Shown here: positions 1 to 5,577 of the stretch, piece by piece
How positions within the stretch are numbered: position 1 is the first letter of the stretch
How the letters are laid out: every line of letters starts with the position of its first letter
Source: Limnohabitans sp. Rim8
GTDB lineage: Bacteria > Pseudomonadota > Gammaproteobacteria > Burkholderiales > Burkholderiaceae_C
Direction: 5' to 3'
DNA length: 9,270 bases
NCBI GenBank assembly: GCA_945877725.1
Contig: CAMDXR010000107.1
Span: forward strand, 1-9,270
Translations under genes and position numbers: made by a program
The notes under the pieces: model-generated
The model's input: only the letters and a program-made list of their open reading frames with translations
Told to the model about the DNA's origin: nothing
Databases searched by the model: none

Positions 1-474
1 GCCTACACCCAAGGCATTGAACTGGAGGCCAAATTCCGCTTGGACCAAGCATTTACGGATGCCTGGCCCGTGGACATTCGAAGCAACACCAGTTTCTTTC
101 GTTCCAAAGTCAAAGCGATACCCGGACCCAACAACCGATTGGACCAGCAACCGGGCATGACGGCCAACTTGGGCGCAGATTACCGACTGCGCGGCCTGCC
201 CCTGACCTTGGGGGGCAACCTGAATTGGAATCCTGATTACTTCACCCAGCGTTCAGAACAACAACTGTCTTACCAAGGGGTCAAACGGGTGGCAGACGTG
301 TACGGTTTATGGCGTATTTCAGGGGCCAATGCCTTGCGACTGACCGTTAGCAACCTGGTGCCGCGTGATTACCTGACCTCTTCCAGCTTCATCAACGGCA
401 GCCTGAGTGAGACGTCCCGCACCACAGACCGCAACTGGCGCACTGTTCAACTGCGTCTGGAGATGAAAATCTAG
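1..474 (+). CDS. TonB-dependent outer-membrane receptor, C-terminal fragment
   Basis: The reading frame is open from the first base and ends at TAG 472-474, giving the last 157 residues of a protein whose start lies left of the window. The visible part has the alternating polar/hydrophobic pattern of outer-membrane beta strands, for example GIELEAKFRL near the start and TVQLRLEMKI at the very end. Segments such as RLRGLPLTLGGNLNWNP and RVADVYGLWRIS, followed by LRLTVSNLVPRDY, resemble the last strands of TonB-dependent receptor barrels. Such proteins import siderophores, cobalamin, haem or other scarce ligands across the outer membrane using TonB energy. The plug domain and TonB box are not in view, so the ligand cannot be named. 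The C-terminal residue is Ile where many barrel proteins have Phe. The downstream hydrolase is on the same strand 97 bp away; whether they share a transcript is unclear. I see no convincing terminator between them. Confidence 0.8.
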   Translation, partial: AYTQGIELEAKFRLDQAFTDAWPVDIRSNTSFFRSKVKAIPGPNNRLDQQPGMTANLGADYRLRGLPLTLGGNLNWNPDYFTQRSEQQLSYQGVKRVADVYGLWRISGANALRLTVSNLVPRDYLTSSSFINGSLSETSRTTDRNWRTVQLRLEMKI

Positions 475-561
475 GGAAGTGTGGACATGCCTGCCTAAGC
501 TTGTCCCGGGTTTTGCAGTCAAGGTTTGTGGCTTGTGCCAAGATGACGGAACCTCATTTAT

Positions 562-565
562 GGAG
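562..565 (+). promoter_or_regulatory. Shine-Dalgarno GGAG fixing the hydrolase start at 572
   Basis: GGAG at 562-565 lies 6 nt before ATG 572. The frame is open upstream to an ATG at 479 and another at 560, but neither has a comparable site, and the residues encoded before 572 do not resemble the family's N-terminus. This supports starting the protein at MPIKDAAW. Confidence 0.7.
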
Positions 566-571
566 ATACCC

Positions 572-1444
572 ATGCCCATTAAAGATGCCGCTTGGCACGA
601 CCGTATGTACAACAACCGGGCGCTGGTGCCGGATTTTGCGGATCATTTCGCCCACTGGACCCAAGCCTCCGCCCAGGCCCGTGACACGCTGAAAGCTCAA
701 CTCGATGTGCGTTATGGCGATGGGCCTAACGAAACCCTCGACATTTTTCCCGCAGCCCAGGCCCATGCGCCCGTGGTCATTTTTATCCATGGCGGCTATT
801 GGCGCAGTTTGGACAAATCTGACCATTCATTTGTTGCCCCCGCCCTGCATGCCATGGGGGCGTGTGGCGTGGTCGTGAATTACGCCCTGTGCCCGGGCAC
901 CGAGTCACTGCCGGTGACCATTCCGGACATTGCCCTTCAAATGGCCCAAGCCACGGCCTGGGTTTGGCGTCATATTGGCGAGCACGGTGGTGACCGCAGC
1001 AACATCACGGTCATTGGCCATTCGGCGGGCGGCCATTTGGCGGCCATGATGCTGGGCTGCCACTGGAAGCAAGTGGGGCGTGATTTGCCTACGGGTTTGG
1101 TGCGCAAAACGATGTCAATTTCAGGCCTGTTCGATTTGGAACCTGTGCGCAAGACCCCTTTTGTGCAGGCAGATCTGAAGCTAACGCCAGCCCAAGTTCG
1201 CATAGCCAGCCCAGCCAAATGGCAACGCCCCGCTAAAGGGGTGCTTTATTCCGTGGCCGGGGGAGACGAGAGCGCCGAATTTTTGCGTCAAAACCGGTTG
1301 ATTCACCAAGCTTGGGGGCCCAAAACAGTGCCTGTCTGCGAAGCCCTGCCCGGCCTTAACCATTTCAGTGTGGTGACCGACCTCACGCGCACCGGAACGC
1401 GCTTGCACGCACTCACTCAAGAACTGATTCAACTCGCCCCATAA
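572..1444 (+). CDS. Alpha/beta hydrolase (esterase / arylformamidase-like)
   Basis: This encodes a 290-residue cytoplasmic serine hydrolase with no signal peptide or membrane segment. Residues 73-77 (HGGYW) form the oxyanion-hole motif of the hormone-sensitive-lipase / kynurenine formamidase branch. GHSAGG at 149-154 is the nucleophile elbow with Ser151. Asp232 (GGDES) and His264 (LNHF) sit at the usual spacing for the acid and base of the catalytic triad. The N-terminus (RMYNNRALVPDF) is typical of the small arylformamidase-like hydrolases of proteobacteria, and the length fits that group. The likely reaction is hydrolysis of a small ester or amide. Kynurenine formamidase activity is possible, but no tryptophan-degradation genes are nearby to support it. 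The start at 572 is chosen for its GGAG site. The gene ends 55 bp before the convergent amidohydrolase stop, with a hairpin between. The fold is confident, the substrate unknown. Confidence 0.88.
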   Translation: MPIKDAAWHDRMYNNRALVPDFADHFAHWTQASAQARDTLKAQLDVRYGDGPNETLDIFPAAQAHAPVVIFIHGGYWRSLDKSDHSFVAPALHAMGACGVVVNYALCPGTESLPVTIPDIALQMAQATAWVWRHIGEHGGDRSNITVIGHSAGGHLAAMMLGCHWKQVGRDLPTGLVRKTMSISGLFDLEPVRKTPFVQADLKLTPAQVRIASPAKWQRPAKGVLYSVAGGDESAEFLRQNRLIHQAWGPKTVPVCEALPGLNHFSVVTDLTRTGTRLHALTQELIQLAP

Positions 1445-1480
1445 AAAAAACCGACCGCAGGCTGAGCCTGTCGGTCGGTT
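1443..1480 (-). terminator. Intrinsic terminator of the leftward Bug-amidohydrolase operon
   Basis: A near-perfect hairpin occupies 1449-1480. Nine base pairs (AACCGACCG with CGGTCGGTT) are stacked on five more (CAGGC with GCCTG), with a single unpaired T at 1471 and a TGA triloop at 1463-1465. Read leftward, the stem is followed by the A-run at 1443-1450, which becomes a U-tract in the leftward transcript. This is the classic rho-independent layout, starting 20 nt past the amidohydrolase stop. In the rightward direction the hairpin lies just after the hydrolase stop but lacks a following U-tract, so it may only weakly terminate or stabilise that mRNA. Confidence 0.9.
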
Positions 1481-1499
1481 CACTGTCCAAACTTGGTGT

Positions 1500-2705
1500 T
1501 CAGGCGGGTAAAAAACGCTCGACCAGCAAAGTCCAGAAAGCCGATCCGATGGCAACGTTTTTGTCGTTGAAATCGTAACCCGGGTTGTGCACCATACAGA
1601 CACCGTGCCCGTCGCCTGTGCCGTCGCCGTTGCCGATCAGGAGGTAGCTGCCGGGCACTTCTTCAAGCATGAAGGCAAAGTCTTCGCTGCCGTTCAGAGC
1701 GCGGCCTTGGCGGACCACTTTGTCGGTGCCCACCAGTTCTTCGGCCACATTTCGGGCAAAGTCGGTTTCGGCCATGTGATTGACCAGTACGGGGTAACCC
1801 CGTTGGTAGTCAATGTCTGCCTTTACCCCATAGCTTTGGGCTTGGGCATGGACCAATTCGCAGATGCGTTGTTCGAGCAAGATGCGCACATCGCGGTCAA
1901 GCGAACGGACACTCAGCTTCAGCGTCGCGGTTTGCGGGATCACGTTGTTAGCGATCCCTGCATTGAACGCGCCCACCGTGATGATGGCCATTTGTTGCGG
2001 GTCGACATTGCGTGCCACGATGCTTTGCAAGCCCATGACAATGGCCGATCCGGCCACCACCGGGTCTACCGACAAATGCGGCATGGCCCCATGCCCGCCT
2101 TTGCCGTGCAAAGTAATGGTCACGTTGTCTGAAGAGGCCATGGCCGCACCGTCACGCAAGACAATATGACCTTGCGGTTGGCCCGGCATGTTGTGCATGG
2201 CAAAGATGGCGTCGCATGGGAATTGACGGAAAAGGCCGTCTTCCATCATCTTTTTAGCGCCACCCAAGCCTTCTTCTGCCGGCTGGAAAATCAGGTTGAC
2301 GGTGCCCGAAAAATCGCCTTTCAGGGCAATGTGCTTGGCCGCCGCCAGCAGCATGGCCGTGTGCCCATCGTGGCCGCAGGCATGCATGATGCCCACGTTG
2401 CAACTGGCATAAGGCAGGCCGGTGGCTTCGTCGATCGGCAGCGCATCCATGTCGGCACGAATGCCTATGGCACGCGTGCCATCGCCCCTTTTCAGTTGAC
2501 CTACCAGACCGGTGCCGCCCAGACCGCGCTGCACCTGATAGCCCCAAGAGACCAATTGCTCGGCCACCAGATCACTGGTGCGGTACTCTTTGTAGCCCAT
2601 CTCGGGGTGTCGGTGAATGTCGCGCCGCACCGCGATGAATTCATCTGCCTGCGCATGCAGGGCTTGCAATTTTTCGTGCAAAAAACCATCGCTGGGCGCG
2701 TTCAT
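1500..2705 (-). CDS. M20 family amidohydrolase (hippurate hydrolase / N-acyl-amino-acid type)
   Basis: This encodes a 401-residue metallo-amidohydrolase of peptidase family M20 (M20D, HipO/AbgB/ILR1-like). Such enzymes cleave the amide bond of N-acylated amino acids with a dinuclear metal centre. Landmarks in order are HRHPEMGYKE (31-40), RADMDALP (83-90), HACGHDGH (108-115), FQPAEEGLGGA (140-150), the dimerisation-domain GGHGAMPH (203-210), GSEDFAF (339-345) and VHNPGYDFND (372-381). Expected metal ligands Cys110, His112, Glu145, His171 and His373 are all present, so the enzyme should be active. There is no signal peptide, so it acts in the cytoplasm. The frame extends to 2768, but ATG 2705 is preferred because it follows the upstream stop by 13 nt and the earlier residues look unrelated. 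An AAGG occurs upstream, separated from the ATG by seven Cs. It is the second gene of an operon with a Bug receptor, suggesting that it processes an imported acylated substrate. Hippurate is only one candidate. Confidence 0.92.
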   Translation of the reverse strand: MNAPSDGFLHEKLQALHAQADEFIAVRRDIHRHPEMGYKEYRTSDLVAEQLVSWGYQVQRGLGGTGLVGQLKRGDGTRAIGIRADMDALPIDEATGLPYASCNVGIMHACGHDGHTAMLLAAAKHIALKGDFSGTVNLIFQPAEEGLGGAKKMMEDGLFRQFPCDAIFAMHNMPGQPQGHIVLRDGAAMASSDNVTITLHGKGGHGAMPHLSVDPVVAGSAIVMGLQSIVARNVDPQQMAIITVGAFNAGIANNVIPQTATLKLSVRSLDRDVRILLEQRICELVHAQAQSYGVKADIDYQRGYPVLVNHMAETDFARNVAEELVGTDKVVRQGRALNGSEDFAFMLEEVPGSYLLIGNGDGTGDGHGVCMVHNPGYDFNDKNVAIGSAFWTLLVERFLPA

Positions 2706-2718
2706 GGGGGGGCCTTTA

Positions 2719-3705
2719 TTACTGGGGTTGCAGGTTGATGCTGCGTGCAATGCCCCGATAACGCTCAATCTCGGAGTTGTAGGTTTTAGTCAGGTCGGCG
2801 GGGGTGCGGGTGGCCAACACCACGTTGCCGCTGGCCTCGAAAGCCTTGCGTGTTTCCGGATTGTCCAAGGCTGCATAAAACGCCTTGCTCAAGGTGGCAA
2901 CCACTGCATCGGGCGTGCTCTTGTGGACCTGGATACCGCTCCAGATGTCAAACTCCATGGCTTCCAGACCAGGCATGGTGGCCAGCGGTGGGAATTGCTT
3001 GAACAGAGGGTGGGCCGTTTTTGCGGTCACGCCCAAGCCCTTGATCTTGCCGTCGATGATGGTTTGTGGAATGGAGCCGGCCATGGGCAGGAAAGCCATG
3101 TCGATCTGCCCGCCCATCAGGTCGGAAAGCAAGGGTGCGATGCCTTTGTAGGGCACATGCAGCATAGGGGCCTTGGTGAGTTGGCTAAATTTTTCACCAA
3201 TCAGGTGATACAAAGAACCGTGTCCGACACTGCCATAAGACAGCGGCGTATTGGGGTTCTTTTTGGCATGTGCCACGAGTTCGTCAACGCTCTTGATATT
3301 GAGTGAAGTGCGGACGGCCAAGATGGTGTTGGTTGTGGCAAATTGAGCCACCAACTTGAAGTCTTCGGGCTTGTATTTCACACCCTGGATGGCCATAGGG
3401 GCCAAAACCAGTTCCATGGGGCTGCCCAGCGCGAGCATGTAGCCATCTGCGGGTGAGTTGATGACTTTGTTCAAGCCAATCGAGCCACCGGCGCCACCGA
3501 CGTTCTCGATGATCATCGTTTGGCCAAGTTTGGCAGCAGCTTCTGGTTGAAGTTTGCGTGCGAAAAAGTCAGACGGGCCACCAGCAGGGTAGGGCACGAT
3601 CAGGCTGATGTTTTTGTTGGGATAATTCTGGGCATGTGCCGAGAGCAGGGTCAATCCGGCAACAAAGGCCGGTATCAGTCGGCTGAAAAAGGATGTCAGT
3701 GTCAT
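2719..3705 (-). CDS. Bug-family periplasmic solute-binding receptor (TctC type)
   Basis: This encodes a 328-residue extracytoplasmic receptor of the Bug / tripartite tricarboxylate transporter family, which binds carboxylates and related solutes in the periplasm. An N-terminal signal peptide (residues 1-25, hydrophobic core around 10-21) ends in AHA before Gln26. Family landmarks are VPYPAGGPSD (37-46), ENVGGAGGSIG (67-77), the substrate-cap motif VPYKG (184-188) and GGQIDMAF (198-205). Length is normal for the family. The start is ATG 3705, with GGAG at 3712-3715; the TTG at 3717 in the same frame overlaps that ribosome site and is unlikely. The matching membrane subunits TctA and TctB are not in the window, as is common for the many orphan Bug receptors of Burkholderiales. 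It is the first gene of an operon with the M20 amidohydrolase and is divergent from a LysR regulator. The bound solute cannot be read from the sequence, but the pairing hints at an N-acyl amino acid or similar acid. Confidence 0.93.
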   Translation of the reverse strand: MTLTSFFSRLIPAFVAGLTLLSAHAQNYPNKNISLIVPYPAGGPSDFFARKLQPEAAAKLGQTMIIENVGGAGGSIGLNKVINSPADGYMLALGSPMELVLAPMAIQGVKYKPEDFKLVAQFATTNTILAVRTSLNIKSVDELVAHAKKNPNTPLSYGSVGHGSLYHLIGEKFSQLTKAPMLHVPYKGIAPLLSDLMGGQIDMAFLPMAGSIPQTIIDGKIKGLGVTAKTAHPLFKQFPPLATMPGLEAMEFDIWSGIQVHKSTPDAVVATLSKAFYAALDNPETRKAFEASGNVVLATRTPADLTKTYNSEIERYRGIARSINLQPQ

Positions 3706-3711
3706 GGTTGT

Positions 3712-3715
3712 CTCC
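3712..3715 (-). promoter_or_regulatory. Shine-Dalgarno GGAG of the Bug receptor gene
   Basis: On the minus strand GGAG lies 6 nt before ATG 3705. It decides between that ATG and the in-frame TTG at 3717, which would place the ribosome site inside the coding sequence. Confidence 0.75.
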
Positions 3716-3748
3716 AAAGGGCGGATGAATAGTTAGAAACCGGTGTTC

Positions 3749-3777
3749 ATATTAAAAATCTCGTATTTATGTGTCAA
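3749..3777 (-). promoter_or_regulatory. Sigma-70 promoter of the Bug-amidohydrolase operon
   Basis: On the minus strand a perfect -35 hexamer TTGACA (3777-3772) is followed by exactly 17 bp and a -10 hexamer TAATAT (3754-3749, 4 of 6 matches to TATAAT). Transcription would begin near 3742, leaving a leader of about 37 nt that contains the GGAG site of the receptor gene. The surrounding DNA is AT-rich. Confidence 0.7.
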
Positions 3778-3779
3778 AT
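3765..3779. promoter_or_regulatory. Possible LysR activation-type site, T-N11-A dyad
   Basis: The short inverted repeat ATTT-N7-AAAT contains a T-N11-A pair (T3766, A3778), the minimal LysR-family signature. It overlaps the -35 box of the leftward operon, where LysR proteins commonly place their second dimer. The arms are only four AT-rich bases, so chance is a real possibility. Confidence 0.3.
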
Positions 3780-3796
3780 GACTTATTTTAATAATT

Positions 3797-3813
3797 TTCA
3801 TTCTTAAAATGAA
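3797..3813. promoter_or_regulatory. Probable LysR operator dyad
   Basis: TTCATT-N5-AATGAA is a perfect 6-bp inverted repeat centred at 3805. That is about 63 bp upstream of the predicted start of the Bug operon transcript, the usual place for the high-affinity recognition site of LysR regulators. It also covers a TAAAAT -10-like hexamer (3805-3810) just before the lysR start, so binding here could repress lysR while positioning the regulator to control the operon. This is inferred from symmetry and position. Confidence 0.45.
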
Positions 3814-3816
3814 TAC

Positions 3817-4740
3817 ATGAACCTCAAGCACCTCACCCATTGGCTGGCCTTGGCTGAGACCGGGTCCTTCAGTCGCGCCGCCGAAAAACTGTTCATCACC
3901 CAGTCTGCGCTCAGTCGCAGTATTCAGGTGCTCGAAGAGGAATTGGGGGGGCCTTTGGTGGACCGTGTGGGTAAAAAAAATGAATTGACGCCCTTGGGTT
4001 TGTCTGTGCTGGAGCGGGCCAGGCGCATCGTGCACGAGGCGCAAGAACTCAAACAAGGGGCGGCTTTGCTGCAGCAAGGGGGTTTGGGCAGTCTGCGTGT
4101 AGGTTTGGGTTCAGGGCCCGGGGCCTTGCTGATGACGCCCTGGTTGACTTATGTGGCCCAGCATCATCCGGCAGTTCATGTGTCTGTCAGCCGTGGTGCT
4201 ACGGCATTACAACTGCAGCAGCTGCGCTCGCGTGAACTCGATGCCTTGGTCGTGGATTTACGCCGCGTCGTGCCGGCGCCTGATTTGCGCATTGAAGTGA
4301 TGGCGCAATTGCGTGCAGGTTTCATTTGCCGCAAGTCGCATCCTTTGTTGCAATCTGCCCGACCGGGGGGCACTGCATTTGAGGCGTTATTAGACTACCC
4401 GATGGCCTCTATTCCTTTATCGGACGAGGTGGCGAGGATTTTGGTGGCGCATTACGGTTCGTTGGCAGATCCGCATCGCTTGACCGGCTTGGAGTGTGAG
4501 GACATCGCCAGCTTGATAGAGACCGTGACCCATACGGATGCTATTTACCTGGGCATCATCGCGGCCGCCCGACAGGGGCTTCAAAGTGGTGAGTTGGTCG
4601 AGATCGTGATGGACCCGCCTTTTGTGGGTTCCGCACATCTGGGTATGGTCACACTGGCTGGACGGACCGAGTTGCCCGTCATGGCCGTTTTTCGTCAATT
4701 TGTGGCGCAGCAGATGCAACGCGCGCTAGAAACGGCTTAG
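3817..4740 (+). CDS. LysR-family transcriptional regulator
   Basis: This encodes a 307-residue LysR-type regulator. The N-terminal winged helix-turn-helix covers about residues 1-60, with the recognition region SFSRAAEKLFITQSALSRSI (17-36) and the wing ELTPLG (56-61). A linker helix follows to about 90, then the periplasmic-binding-protein-like effector domain beginning at LGSLRVGLGSG (90-100). The usual Leu-Phe in the wing region is Leu-Val here (PLVDR), a minor variation. The gene is divergent from the Bug receptor gene, with 111 bp between their start codons, the standard arrangement for a LysR protein controlling its neighbour. No Shine-Dalgarno precedes ATG 3817, but the ATG begins exactly at the conserved N-terminus (MNLKHLTHWLALAETGS), so the start is secure. 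The coding sequence contains an A8 run (3973-3980), but the frame is intact. The effector is unknown, probably the solute handled by the operon. Confidence 0.93.
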   Translation: MNLKHLTHWLALAETGSFSRAAEKLFITQSALSRSIQVLEEELGGPLVDRVGKKNELTPLGLSVLERARRIVHEAQELKQGAALLQQGGLGSLRVGLGSGPGALLMTPWLTYVAQHHPAVHVSVSRGATALQLQQLRSRELDALVVDLRRVVPAPDLRIEVMAQLRAGFICRKSHPLLQSARPGGTAFEALLDYPMASIPLSDEVARILVAHYGSLADPHRLTGLECEDIASLIETVTHTDAIYLGIIAAARQGLQSGELVEIVMDPPFVGSAHLGMVTLAGRTELPVMAVFRQFVAQQMQRALETA

Positions 4741-4776
4741 TGCCACAGGTCATTGCTGAGTTTTGGGCAGAACCGA

Positions 4777-5577
4777 TCAGGGGTTAAGCGCTCGCCAGCC
4801 CATCAACACAGCGATCACCAGCAACAAGACTTGCACAAAACGTCGAAACTGGTCTGCTGAAATTTTGGCGCTCTGGCGGTGTCCAAGCCAAATGCCCAAC
4901 AACATGGCGGGCAACCAAGCGGCGGACCAAAAAGCCGTGGGGCCACTGATCTCACTGAGCGTTGAGGGCACCAGTCCCCAATGGGCCATCAGGGCCAGAC
5001 TGAGCAGGGCAAACAGGTCGGTGAACAAAAACAGCACCACCAGGCTGGCACGCATCACTGCCGGGGCCAGTCGCGACTGGTTAAAGACCATGGCCACGGC
5101 AATGCCGCCAATGGCTGCCAGGCCATTCAGCCAGCCACTGAAAATGCTGGTGCCCCATTTCAAGGCTTTGCCAGGCTCGCCTTGTGGGCGCAGGCCTTGA
5201 AGTTGAGCCAGTGCAATAGAGAAAATGAGTGCAGCAATCAGCAAGCGCAGGGTGTCGGGCGGCAGGCTCTGCTGGGTCAGCACGCCCAGTGGAATGAAAA
5301 CCAAATTGCCCAGCGCCAAGACCCGCAGCCAAGACCAGTGCACATCGGGCCAACAAGTTTTGAGCAAGCTGATGCTGGCCAGAATTTCGAGCACAAACAA
5401 GGCCGGGACGACCTGAGCCGGGGGCAAAAAAACCGACAAACTGGTGACACAAAGCGCAGAAAATCCAAACCCCACCAAGCCCCTGACAAACCCGGCAAAC
5501 AGCACCACCAAGCTGCTGCCCAGCAAGGTCAACGCATGGGCACTGTCGGGAATGGAGAGGGCGGCTAACAGGTTCAT
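4777..5577 (-). CDS. TauE/SafE (TSUP) family membrane transporter
   Basis: This encodes a 266-residue inner-membrane protein with about eight hydrophobic segments, roughly at 17-50 (possibly with a re-entrant part), 57-73, 83-101, 110-128, 141-164, 176-199, 213-233 and 246-263. The glycine-rich motif GFVRGLVGFGFSAL (29-42) and the second-half counterpart FSGWLNGLAAIGG (146-158) are typical of the internally duplicated TauE/SafE or TSUP family. Known members move sulfite, sulfoacetate, taurine-derived products and other organosulfur or carboxylate anions. The substrate here is not predictable. The start ATG overlaps the stop of the cobT-like gene by 4 nt (ATGA), so translation should be coupled to it. 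It is the last gene of the four-gene operon and converges on lysR, with 36 bp between the stops and no clear hairpin. Because of the operon context, transport linked to metal or cofactor metabolism is a hypothesis only. Confidence 0.9.
   Translation of the reverse strand: MNLLAALSIPDSAHALTLLGSSLVVLFAGFVRGLVGFGFSALCVTSLSVFLPPAQVVPALFVLEILASISLLKTCWPDVHWSWLRVLALGNLVFIPLGVLTQQSLPPDTLRLLIAALIFSIALAQLQGLRPQGEPGKALKWGTSIFSGWLNGLAAIGGIAVAMVFNQSRLAPAVMRASLVVLFLFTDLFALLSLALMAHWGLVPSTLSEISGPTAFWSAAWLPAMLLGIWLGHRQSAKISADQFRRFVQVLLLVIAVLMGWRALNP

Noticed and set aside
483..507. GGACA...TGTCC repeat after the TonB receptor gene as a terminator
   Set aside because: Only five base pairs with a long loop, and no adjacent strong U-tract.
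479..571. N-terminal extension of the alpha/beta hydrolase from ATG 479
   Set aside because: No ribosome site precedes 479, the encoded residues do not resemble the family, and ATG 572 has a well-spaced GGAG.
2166..2738. Long open frame on the plus strand opposite the amidohydrolase
   Set aside because: It is antisense to a clearly functional gene, has no recognisable domain or ribosome site, and arises from GC-rich codon bias.
2706..2768. Longer amidohydrolase start at 2768
   Set aside because: It would overlap the end of the Bug gene by about 50 bases, and the added residues are just that gene's DNA read in another frame.
3706..3717. TTG start at 3717 adding four residues to the Bug receptor
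   Set aside because: It overlaps the GGAG site that serves ATG 3705, and the signal peptide begins naturally at 3705.
3973..3980. A8 run in lysR as a frameshift or slippage site
   Set aside because: The frame is intact on both sides and the protein is full-length; no stop or alternative product suggests programmed slippage.
4771..4785. AACC...GGTT repeat between lysR and the tauE-like gene as a terminator
   Set aside because: Four-base arms and no U-tract in either direction.
4981..5568. Plus-strand frame of 195 residues opposite the TauE-like gene
   Set aside because: Its composition is Gln-, His- and Arg-rich, as expected from reading transmembrane codons in antisense; no family features are present.
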